Shown: piece after piece, positions 1-6,024 of the stretch
Numbering within the stretch: the first letter of the stretch is position 1
Layout of the letters: every line of letters starts with the position of its first letter
Origin: Gallionellaceae bacterium
Lineage (GTDB): Bacteria > Pseudomonadota > Gammaproteobacteria > Burkholderiales > Gallionellaceae
Length of the DNA: 7,603 bases
NCBI GenBank assembly: GCA_030646595.1
Contig: JAUSKS010000222.1
Coordinates: forward strand, 1-7,603
Direction: 5' to 3'
Program-made: the position numbers and the translations under genes
Notes under the pieces: generated by a model
What the model was told of the DNA's origin: nothing
What the model saw: the letters and a program-made list of their open reading frames with translations, nothing else
Databases searched by the model: none

Positions 1-3000
1 CGTTGTCGGTGGACAGGTACAGCCCAACATAGAAGCCTGTTCCATAGGGCCCGCCGCCGGTCGCGGTCGTGCCCTGGTTGAGCACGCTGTCGCTGAGGGT
101 CAGGCTGCCCCCAATCGGAACGCTGCTGGCTGCGGTGGAGACATCAGCCATTACCAAGTCAGGGCCGTTAATCGTCACCTGAGTTGTTGCCACCACACAG
201 TTATTTACTTCGCTGGATTCGAGAGCGACATTAGTCGCATCGGCACAAGCACCGAAGTAATACGTCCCGAATGGTGCGGTTGTTGGCACTGTGATAGAGG
301 TGGTGCCGCTACTCGATTGGCCAGGCAAAAGGCTAGCCACAGACCGACTGCCAGTTAACAGAATGTCCGAGGTTGTGATCGTCGAATCGGTTGAAAGGTA
401 GAATTGGATGGCGAAGTTACTTGCCGGTCCATCTCCTTGGTTAGCAACGGTGTCTGTCACTGAAAAGCTGGTCCCGATCCCTGCGGAAGCAGGGGGATTG
501 CCCACACTGGTTTCGACCAGGTCTGGCCGGGTAACCTGAATCGTAGTGAGCGCTAAACGACAGTTGTTGGTCTCGTCTGATTCGGTCACAGCGCTAGCTG
601 TATCCGTGCAGGAACCAAAATAGTAAGTGGCAGAGGCAACTGTATCGGGGACAGTAACAGTGGTCGTTGCTTCACTGCTCTCTCCTGCCACCAGCCCGGA
701 CAGGTTACGAGAGCCGGTGAGAGGAATATCCGTTGTGGAGATAGTCGAATCGGTCGACAGATAAAATTGAGTCACGAAACCACCCGCCGCTTCGGTGCCT
801 TGATTGGTGATGGTGGAGGTTACTGACAAATTGCTGCCCGCATTGGCCGAGGCAGGCGGATTGGCAAGGCTGCTGACAACTAAATCAGGCCCGTTTTTGA
901 CCGTCACCGTGACTGAGGTGCTGGTTCCCACCAGACCCGTCCCATCATATGCTTTGGCAGTCAGGGTATGCGACCCATTGCTTACAGCGGCGGTGTTCCA
1001 CTCCCAGGTGATCGGGGAGGTATACGTGGTTGCCTGCAATACTCCATCGACAAGCAACTCAACTCTTGCCAGACCCACATTGTCACTGGCGGTTGCCGTC
1101 ACCGTGATGGTGCCAAATACTATTGCTCCTCCAACGGGCGCGGTAATACTTACTGTAGGGGTGGTGGAATCGGTTGGCGGAGTGGTGATGACTCGGCGTA
1201 TCCGGTGGTTGGTACTGTCTGCAATCAAAAATCCATCCGATGTGGCAGTCACTCCATGGGGCAGGTTGATTTTGGCGCTGCTGGCCGTGCCTCCATCTCC
1301 GCTGTAGCCAGCCGTTCCCGTTCCCGCCACCGTCGAGATGACGCCGGATAGATTCACCAGGCGAATACGGTTGTTGGAACTGTCCGCAATGAAAATTCCG
1401 ATGCTGGTATTGCCGGCAAGCGCCCAGGGAGAGCTAAGTTTGGCCAAAGTGGCCGCGCCACCATCACCGCTGTAACCAGCCACGCCGGTACCGGCGATGG
1501 TACTGATAACACCTGATGAATTGATTTTGCGAACGCGGTGGTTGGAGGTGTCCGCGATGTAGAGGTTAGCTGAAGAGTCGAGAATAATTCCCTTGGGGCT
1601 ATTGATCTTGGCCGCAGTTGCCGCTCCGCCATCTCCACTGTAGCCGGCGGTGCCGTTCCCCGCTACTGTCGTTATGATTCCGGCAGCGCTCACCTTGCGG
1701 ATACGATGGTTGGCGGTGTCGGCTATGTAAAAATTGCCTGTAGCCGTATCTGCCAACAAGTCATATGGGCCGTTGATTTTAGCTGCGCTCGCTTGCCCGC
1801 CATCGCCGCTGTAGCCTGATCTTCCGGTGCCGACTACGGTGGTGATAATTCCTGTCGTGCTTACCTTGCGTATTTTATGATTGCCGGTATCGGCAATGTA
1901 GAGGTTGCCGCTTGCGTCAACGGTAACTGCACGCGGCGCACTCAGCTTGGCCAAAGTGGCCTGCCCGCCATCGCCGCTGGACCCCGACGCGCCCGTGCCG
2001 GCGAATGTGGTGATCACGCCTGTCGGACTGATTTTTCGGATCCGGTTATTGTTAGTGTCGGCTATGTAGGCATTGCCGCTCGCATCCATTGCGACTTTTT
2101 CCGGATATTTAAGACAGGCAGCAGTTGCAGCACCATTATCACCACAAAAACTTGCGCTGCCATTACCGGCATAGGTGGAAATATTTCCAATGCCATTCGC
2201 TGCCTGGTTCGCTACCGTAACCGTTGCCGAAGTGGAAGCGGACGCATTTCCCGCCGCGTCTGTAGCAGAAGCAATCAGGGTGTGCTTTCCGTCAACCAGA
2301 CTGGTGGTGTTCGCCAGGCACTCATAGGGTGCAACGGTGTCGGTACAGATCAAGGCGGTATCCACATAGAATTGTACCGAGGCAATTCCATTCGTATCCG
2401 TGGCACTGGCAGTGATGGTGACCGTTCCATTGACCGTAGCGCCATTGCCAGGATAGGTGATAGAAATAGTTGGCTGTGTGTTATCAACTGTCACGGTAAG
2501 CGAAGTGCTAACCCCGGTATTGCCGGACGTATCTATGGCTTTGGCCTGCAAGACATAGCTGCCATCAGCCAGCGCTGCTGTATTCCAGGCGCAATCGTAA
2601 GGGGCAGCAGTATCCGTACAAAGCAGGGTATTGCTGGTAGTCGGATTCAAATAAAACTCAACCCGTGCCACCGCCAGGTTGTCTGTTGCACTGGCCGTAA
2701 CGGTTACACTTTTCCGAACCAGGGCACCATTTGCGGGTGCCGTGATACTGACGGCTGGAGGCGTAAAGTCCAGCGAACGCACAGCTTTATCAATATTCAA
2801 GCGCCCGCCGGTAACAGTAATGCCGGACAAGGCAGATATGGGATCAACATTGTTGAAGAGGGCTGTTTTGATTTGATCGGTGGTCAAGGTAGGCGATTGC
2901 GCCAGCAGCAACGCCGCCGCCCCAGAGACATGGGGAGTGGCCATGGATGTCCCACTGAGCAGTTTGTATCCTGACGAATCGCAGAGCGCACAACTTCCAG

Positions 3001-4141
3001 TTGGAACAGTTGACAGTGTGCTGACTCCTGGCGCGCCCAGATCAACTGTAGTGGCACCATAGTCAGAAAAGCTGGCTCTTTGGTCATTATGATCCGTAGC
3101 TGCAACGCAAACTACGTTGGGCTGATTCGCCGTACAGGGATAAAAGATCGTCGCGTCATTGTCGTTGTTGCTATTCCCGGCGGCCACCACAAACAGCATG
3201 CCCTTGGTATTGGCGTACGCAATTGCATCCTCAATCACTTGGGAGAAGCAACTGGCACCTGGACCACAACCCCAACTATTGCTGGCTACCTTGGCTCCCA
3301 TATTGGCTGCATAGATGATCGCCAATGCCCCGTTTTCAAATGATCCCGAACCACCAGAATCCAGAAACTTCAACGGCATGATTTTGGCTTGCCAAGCTAC
3401 CCCGGCTACGCCGATTCCATTGTTCCCTACTGCAGCGATAGTACCCGACGTATGCGTGCCATGACCCTGGTCATCGAACGGATCATTATTGTTACTGACA
3501 AAATTCCAGCCGCGATAATCATCTATATAGCCGTTGCTATCATCGTCGATCCCGTTACCTGGAATTTCGCCAGGGTTGGTCCACATATTGGCCGCCAGAT
3601 CGGGATGGTTGTAATCCACTCCGGTATCAATATCAGCCACAACCACACTGCTATTCCCTGTCTGAAGATCCCATGCCTCCGGGGAATCGATATCGGCATC
3701 GGTCGTCCCACCCGTTTGGCCAGTGTTGTTGAGCCCATATAACTCCGAAAATCTGGGATCATTGGGAATGACTTGAACATGAAAAAGGCCATTGGGCTCG
3801 GCATACTCCACATTGGCATTTTTCTTGTACCGATCCAGTAACACCTCTGTTGATTCGCCCTTTTTGGATTTGACCCGTTCCACCCCCAACGCGGTAATCT
3901 CTGATAGAACTTCCGCATCGACCTCCGCATGAAATTTCTTCTTCTCCGATGCCTTTACGCTTTTCTTGAACTTGACCAGCACCTCTCCTGGTACATAGTC
4001 TGGCTCTACGGGGGATGCCGCCGCTCCTGTTTTAGCGGGCCCTTGATCCAGAACTACTGCATAGGATGGTGACAGTTGGATAGTTAAACTGAAAAAAACT
4101 GTGAAAAATAGAAGCCGGGCAATCGCTGTGAAAGTTTTCAT
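1..4141 (-). CDS. Secreted multidomain subtilisin-like (S8) serine protease with Ig-like, NHL and CARDB domains; C-terminus beyond the window
   Basis: I translated this frame by hand: 1380 codons with no stop, running off the left edge. It starts at ATG 4139-4141, nine bases after an AGGGGG ribosome site. Residues 1-28 form a signal peptide (hydrophobic core LLFFTVFF, likely cleavage after SYA). Residues 48-117 resemble a fervidolysin-type S8 propeptide (PGEVLVKFK near the start, VEYAEPNG at the end). The catalytic domain is about 150-455: Asp172 in DIDTG, His227 in HGTHTSG, oxyanion Asn323 in AAGN and Ser399 in GTSMATPHVSG. An acidic GIDDDSNGYIDD stretch (197-208) could bind calcium. Ig-like domains of the bacterial Big_7 type follow at about 461-554 and 555-646, six NHL repeats at 654-985, a third Ig-like domain at 994-1082 and CARDB repeats from 1083 onward. 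All catalytic residues are present, so an active, exported endopeptidase that matures by propeptide removal is expected. Substrate and anchoring are unknown because the C-terminus is missing. The gene stands alone after the scp operon. Confidence 0.95.
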   Translation of the reverse strand, partial: MKTFTAIARLLFFTVFFSLTIQLSPSYAVVLDQGPAKTGAAASPVEPDYVPGEVLVKFKKSVKASEKKKFHAEVDAEVLSEITALGVERVKSKKGESTEVLLDRYKKNANVEYAEPNGLFHVQVIPNDPRFSELYGLNNTGQTGGTTDADIDSPEAWDLQTGNSSVVVADIDTGVDYNHPDLAANMWTNPGEIPGNGIDDDSNGYIDDYRGWNFVSNNNDPFDDQGHGTHTSGTIAAVGNNGIGVAGVAWQAKIMPLKFLDSGGSGSFENGALAIIYAANMGAKVASNSWGCGPGASCFSQVIEDAIAYANTKGMLFVVAAGNSNNDNDATIFYPCTANQPNVVCVAATDHNDQRASFSDYGATTVDLGAPGVSTLSTVPTGSCALCDSSGYKLLSGTSMATPHVSGAAALLLAQSPTLTTDQIKTALFNNVDPISALSGITVTGGRLNIDKAVRSLDFTPPAVSITAPANGALVRKSVTVTASATDNLAVARVEFYLNPTTSNTLLCTDTAAPYDCAWNTAALADGSYVLQAKAIDTSGNTGVSTSLTVTVDNTQPTISITYPGNGATVNGTVTITASATDTNGIASVQFYVDTALICTDTVAPYECLANTTSLVDGKHTLIASATDAAGNASASTSATVTVANQAANGIGNISTYAGNGSASFCGDNGAATAACLKYPEKVAMDASGNAYIADTNNNRIRKISPTGVITTFAGTGASGSSGDGGQATLAKLSAPRAVTVDASGNLYIADTGNHKIRKVSTTGIITTVVGTGRSGYSGDGGQASAAKINGPYDLLADTATGNFYIADTANHRIRKVSAAGIITTVAGNGTAGYSGDGGAATAAKINSPKGIILDSSANLYIADTSNHRVRKINSSGVISTIAGTGVAGYSGDGGAATLAKLSSPWALAGNTSIGIFIADSSNNRIRLVNLSGVISTVAGTGTAGYSGDGGTASSAKINLPHGVTATSDGFLIADSTNHRIRRVITTPPTDSTTPTVSITAPVGGAIVFGTITVTATASDNVGLARVELLVDGVLQATTYTSPITWEWNTAAVSNGSHTLTAKAYDGTGLVGTSTSVTVTVKNGPDLVVSSLANPPASANAGSNLSVTSTITNQGTEAAGGFVTQFYLSTDSTISTTDIPLTGSRNLSGLVAGESSEATTTVTVPDTVASATYYFGSCTDTASAVTESDETNNCRLALTTIQVTRPDLVETSVGNPPASAGIGTSFSVTDTVANQGDGPASNFAIQFYLSTDSTITTSDILLTGSRSVASLLPGQSSSGTTSITVPTTAPFGTYYFGACADATNVALESSEVNNCVVATTQVTINGPDLVMADVSTAASSVPIGGSLTLSDSVLNQGTTATGGGPYGTGFYVGLYLSTDN
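2..895 (-). repeat. CARDB-type repeats of the S8 protease (two complete, third cut by the window edge)
   Basis: Three units start with GPDLVV, RPDLVE and GPDLVM at about residues 1083, 1204 and 1326. Each continues through NPPASA or an equivalent, TNQG or NQG, and FYLSTDS. The two complete units end with YYFG(S/A)C and an ESxExNNC motif, giving Cys pairs C1178/C1194 and C1299/C1315. This is the pattern of CARDB (cell adhesion related domain found in bacteria). Such modules usually act as spacers or adhesive stalks on extracellular proteins. Further repeats or a cell-surface anchor may lie beyond position 1. Confidence 0.8.
896..1162 (-). repeat. Ig-like domain 3 of the S8 protease (residues 994-1082)
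   Basis: TTPTVSITAPVGGAIV, VGLARVELLVDG and SNGSHTLTAKAYDGTG repeat the pattern of domains 1 and 2. Unlike them it has no Cys pair: the equivalent stretch reads LQATTYTSPITWEW. It separates the propeller from the CARDB repeats. Confidence 0.8.
1187..2182 (-). repeat. Six NHL repeats (predicted beta-propeller) inside the S8 protease
   Basis: Six consecutive units of about 55-57 residues at 654-708, 709-764, 765-821, 822-877, 878-933 and 934-985. Their DNA spans are about 2018-2182, 1850-2017, 1679-1849, 1511-1678, 1343-1510 and 1187-1342. Each has the order I-(I/S)-T-x-x-G-x-G, then Y-S-G-D-G-G, an Ala/Lys segment, F/L-x-I-A-D-(T/S), and N-(H/N)-(R/K)-(I/V)-R. This is the NHL consensus, and six units suit a closed six-bladed propeller. 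The units differ mostly at third codon positions in the YSGDGG stretch (for example AGCGGCGAT, AGTGGAGAT and AGCGGTGAT), which suggests old duplications kept by protein selection. NHL propellers usually bind proteins, RNA or glycans. Here the domain is extracytoplasmic, so protein or glycan binding is more plausible. Confidence 0.9.
2204..2479 (-). repeat. Ig-like domain 2 of the S8 protease (residues 555-646)
   Basis: Same family as domain 1: TQPTISITYPGNGATV at the start, IASVQFYVDTALICT in the middle and DGKHTLIASATDAAGN near the end. The Cys pair is C599 and C608, at the same spacing as in domain 1. A short linker then leads into the NHL region. Confidence 0.8.
2480..2761 (-). repeat. Ig-like domain 1 of the S8 protease (residues 461-554)
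   Basis: Begins PPAVSITAPANGALV and contains VARVEFYL and ADGSYVLQAKAIDTSG, the pattern of bacterial Ig-like domains of the Big_7 type. It carries a Cys pair, C508 and C517, that could form a disulfide after export. It follows the catalytic domain directly and is clearly related to the next domain, with which it shares layout and Cys positions. Confidence 0.8.
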
Positions 4142-4150
4142 TTGTACAGT

Positions 4151-4156
4151 CCCCCT
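4151..4156 (-). promoter_or_regulatory. Ribosome binding site of the S8 protease gene
   Basis: Minus-strand AGGGGG lies nine bases upstream of ATG 4139-4141. It fixes the start, because the next residues form a textbook signal peptide. Confidence 0.7.
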
Positions 4157-4216
4157 AACATACATGGTTAAAATAACATGCACATGTCAAACCACTACGG
4201 ATCACGGGAGGACAAC

Positions 4217-4249
4217 ATGAAACTTCCAGGCTGCGCTCCTGACAGTTGA
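4217..4249 (+). CDS. Possible 10-residue plus-strand microORF (speculative)
   Basis: ATG to TGA encodes MKLPGCAPDS. A strong Shine-Dalgarno sequence, GGGAGGA (4206-4212), sits four bases before the ATG, and a plus-strand terminator-like hairpin follows about 110 bases later. No clear promoter is visible and nothing identifies the peptide. It could easily be chance. Confidence 0.12.
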   Translation: MKLPGCAPDS

Positions 4250-4338
4250 TGCGCCAACATTGCTTCCTTCTCTAGCCATAACGCGTGTATGGCAGAAAGA
4301 ATTTGTTACGGTATGAAATAAAATCAGAAATAAATAAT

Positions 4339-4355
4339 GAGGAATTGCATTCCCC
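4339..4355 (-). terminator. Possible minus-strand terminator after scpB
   Basis: On the minus strand GGGGAAT-GCA-ATTCCTC forms a 7-bp stem (one G-U pair) with a 3-base loop, followed by the T-rich run ATTATTTATTTCT. It lies about 160 bases past the scpB stop, on the correct side to end the trpS-scpB transcript. The T-tract is interrupted, so termination may be weak. Confidence 0.4.
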
Positions 4356-4356
4356 T

Positions 4357-4387
4357 TGCCCATACTATCTGGGCATTTTTTATTTTT
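4357..4387 (+). terminator. Plus-strand rho-independent terminator-like hairpin
   Basis: Stem TGCCCA/TGGGCA with loop TACTATC, followed on the plus strand by TTTTTTATTTTT. The T-tract is on the plus side only; on the minus strand the stem is preceded by A residues and followed by AGGGGA. No convincing plus-strand gene lies upstream, so what it would terminate is unclear. The same sequence also overlaps the candidate minus-strand promoter. Confidence 0.5.
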
Positions 4388-4392
4388 GTCAA
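4364..4392 (-). promoter_or_regulatory. Candidate sigma70-type promoter upstream of the S8 protease gene
   Basis: On the minus strand a perfect TTGACA (4387-4392) is followed, after a 17-base A-rich spacer, by GATAGT (4364-4369), which matches four of six -10 positions. Transcription would start near 4357 and leave a 5' leader of roughly 215 bases. The inverted repeat TGCCCA/TGGGCA (4357-4375) overlaps the spacer and -10 box and could be an operator. A second TTGACA at 4185-4190 is nearer the gene but has no recognisable -10 at normal spacing. Confidence 0.35.
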
Positions 4393-4514
4393 CCACATGC
4401 AGTGCCCGTTACAAAAATGAACGTAAAACAAAAAATACTTAAATTTAACTTCTTATTTTATTCTATGCACTTACTAGTGGAAAATAGAAAGAATACAAAT
4501 ATTACCCCCGACCA

Positions 4515-5252
4515 TCATGCAGCCACGTCTATATCCTGCTCCAGCAAATTTCCCATTTCTTCCAGCGGCGGCAATTCCTGCAAGGTGCGCAGGTTGAGGT
4601 CATCCAGCATTTGCTTGGTGGTCGCATACAGCGCAGGTTTACCGGGTGCGTCGCGGGTGCCGACTATATCTATCCAGCCGCGCGCTTCCAGCGTTTTTAG
4701 AATTTGCGACGACACTGCCACACCGCGTATTTCTTCTATGTCACCGCGCGTTACCGGTTGGCGATAGGCGATGATGGCTAAAGTTTCCATCACAGCGCGT
4801 GAATAGCGTGGGGGTTTTTGCGGGTTGAGGCGTTCCAGATAAGCCTGCATCTCAGGCCGCGCGCGAAAGCGCCAGCCATTGGCCACCTGATTTAATTCCA
4901 CGCCGCTGCCCTGATATTCCTGCGCCAATTGTTCCAGCAACTCGGTGACCAGACGCGCTTCTATGGGCACATCACTGAGTTTTTTCAACTCAGTCAGTGC
5001 CAGCGGCTCTTGCGCAGTCAGCAGTGCAGCTTCCAGGATGCGCACCATTTTTTCTCTCTCTTCCGGAGAAAAAATAGTAGTAAGGGCATTCGTTTCTGCG
5101 ATGCTACTGTCATCCTCAAGCAAGGGCGCAGCACCCGCAAGGAGTACGCCGGTGGGTGCCCCGCCGCGTTGCGGCGACCCTTCCGCAGTAAATTGCGCCC
5201 CTACCGGTGCGAAACTATTCGACTGTGGTGATACTTCTGCTTGCTCGGACAT
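4515..5252 (-). CDS. scpB: ScpB, segregation and condensation protein B
   Basis: 245 residues. ScpB is the winged-helix subunit that dimerises and, with the kleisin ScpA, regulates the Smc condensin, which compacts and segregates the chromosome in the cytoplasm. The family core runs from about residue 66 (REKMVRILEAALLTAQEPL) to 230, including GWRFRARPE, SRAVMETLAIIAYRQPVTRG (151-170) and the second winged helix with LEARGWIDIVG. The start at 5252 has GGGGAA about six bases upstream and overlaps the end of scpA by 38 bases, suggesting translational coupling. Residues 1-65 are an extra, probably disordered N-terminus; residues 18-43 are encoded by a palindromic DNA element. A later start at ATG 5046-5048 would give a 177-residue core protein and leave the element between genes, but its ribosome site is weaker. 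Confidence 0.93.
   Translation of the reverse strand: MSEQAEVSPQSNSFAPVGAQFTAEGSPQRGGAPTGVLLAGAAPLLEDDSSIAETNALTTIFSPEEREKMVRILEAALLTAQEPLALTELKKLSDVPIEARLVTELLEQLAQEYQGSGVELNQVANGWRFRARPEMQAYLERLNPQKPPRYSRAVMETLAIIAYRQPVTRGDIEEIRGVAVSSQILKTLEARGWIDIVGTRDAPGKPALYATTKQMLDDLNLRTLQELPPLEEMGNLLEQDIDVAA
5124..5200. repeat. Palindromic element in the 5' part of scpB
   Basis: About 77 bases bounded by perfect 7-base inverted repeats, GGGCGCA (5124-5130) and TGCGCCC (5194-5200). Inside are two more perfect stems: GCACCC (5131-5136) with GGGTGC (5154-5159), and CGCCGC (5162-5167) with GCGGCG (5171-5176) around a GTT loop. It lies just past the scpA stop and is in frame with scpB, encoding the Gly/Ala/Pro-rich residues 18-43. 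The nested palindromes and GC-rich composition suggest a REP-like or MITE-like repeat. No second copy exists in this window, so its dispersal in the genome is unproven. Confidence 0.55.
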
Positions 5253-6024
5253 AGATATTCCCCAATGTTTCGGTTTGTGTAATCTCGACCAAAGTTTCCT
5301 TGGCCAATTCCAGTATGGCAATGAAGGTCACAACCAGTTGTGCGATGCCGTCATTGGCATCAAATAGGTTTTCAAATGCCTCGAATTCGCCGTGGCGCAA
5401 TTGACGCAACAGCCGTGTCATCTGCTCGCGCACCGATAACTCTTCGCGGCGCACTTTGTGATGTGCATTCAGTTTAGCGCGCATCAATAAAGTCAGCCAG
5501 GCTTGGCGCAAATCTTCTACAGATACATTGGGCAAGCGCTGCTCCACGGTGCGCTCGAGCAGCACCTGCACCAACTCAAAATCCCGCCCGGCTTGCGGCA
5601 ATTCATTCAGCTTCTGCGCAGCCAGCTTCATCTGTTCATATTCCAGCAGGCGGCGCATCAATTCCACGCGTGGATCTTCCCCTTCTTCATCCGCCACCTT
5701 GGCTGGACGCGGCAGCAACATGCGCGATTTTATTTCTATCAGCACTGCTGCCATGAGCAAATATTCAGCAGCCAGTTCCAGACGGTTACGCTGCATGATC
5801 TCGATATAGCTCATGTACTGCTGCGTTAATTGCGCCATCGGAATATCGAGCACATCCAGATTATGTTTGCGGATCAGGTACAGCAGCAGGTCGAGCGGCC
5901 CCTGAAAAGTTTCCAGCACTAGTTCCAGCGCATCGGGCGGAATATATAAATCCTGCGGCATCTCCAGCAGCGGTTCGCCGTGGATGCGCGCCAGCGGTAC
6001 AGCTTGCAATTCGGCAATGGTCAT
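5215..6024 (-). CDS. scpA: ScpA, kleisin subunit of the Smc-ScpAB condensin
   Basis: 269 residues, the usual size of the family. ScpA bridges the two Smc heads and binds ScpB to form the bacterial condensin ring. The N-terminal Smc-binding region holds the family hallmark FQGPLDLLLYLIRKHNLDVLDIP (40-62) and the helical stretch AAEYLLMAAVLIEIKSRMLLP (85-105). A charged middle (about 106-205) is followed by the C-terminal winged helix with VVTFIAILELAKE (231-243) that contacts the other Smc head. The start ATG at 6022-6024 overlaps the stop of the HEPN gene as ATGA, so the two are probably translationally coupled, and its last 38 bases overlap scpB. The gene appears complete and conventional. 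Confidence 0.96.
   Translation of the reverse strand: MTIAELQAVPLARIHGEPLLEMPQDLYIPPDALELVLETFQGPLDLLLYLIRKHNLDVLDIPMAQLTQQYMSYIEIMQRNRLELAAEYLLMAAVLIEIKSRMLLPRPAKVADEEGEDPRVELMRRLLEYEQMKLAAQKLNELPQAGRDFELVQVLLERTVEQRLPNVSVEDLRQAWLTLLMRAKLNAHHKVRREELSVREQMTRLLRQLRHGEFEAFENLFDANDGIAQLVVTFIAILELAKETLVEITQTETLGNIYVRASRSITTVE

Larger units (their letters stand above)
4142..4514. other. Intergenic region between scpB and the S8 protease gene
   Basis: 373 bases without a credible gene. The part from about 4290 to 4510 is strongly AT-rich compared with both neighbours. It contains the two adjacent hairpins at 4339-4355 and 4357-4375, two minus-strand TTGACA hexamers, an ACATG/CATGT inverted repeat with a 2-base centre (4176-4187), and a very short plus-strand ORF at 4217-4249. 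Open frames across it on either strand look unlike any protein family and have biased, low-complexity composition. Confidence 0.7.

Noticed and set aside
804..1351. Two overlapping plus-strand frames of 167 and 127 codons
   Set aside because: Antisense to the end of the NHL region, the third Ig-like domain and the start of the CARDB region; composition reflects the repeated codons on the other strand.
1187..2017. Regular repeats of about 168 bases as a CRISPR or satellite array
   Set aside because: The repeats keep a codon frame, differ mainly at third positions and encode NHL units, so they are protein-level repeats.
1877..2974. 365-codon plus-strand open frame
   Set aside because: It lies antisense to the S8 protease NHL/Ig/catalytic region. 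The opposite strand encodes clear family motifs throughout, while this translation has biased Arg/Cys/Ser-rich composition and no recognisable domain.
3523..3930. 135-codon minus-strand frame
   Set aside because: A different frame over the protease propeptide and start of the catalytic domain; Trp/Met/Pro-rich with no domain, while the overlapping frame carries the Asp172 site.
4202..4396. 64-codon minus-strand frame in the intergenic gap
   Set aside because: It crosses both intergenic hairpins, has no ribosome site that stands out and resembles no family; better read as leader or spacer sequence.
5253..5321. scpB start at 5321
   Set aside because: The 23 added residues are antiparallel in character to no family, lie deep inside scpA and lack a ribosome site as good as the GGGGAA before 5252.
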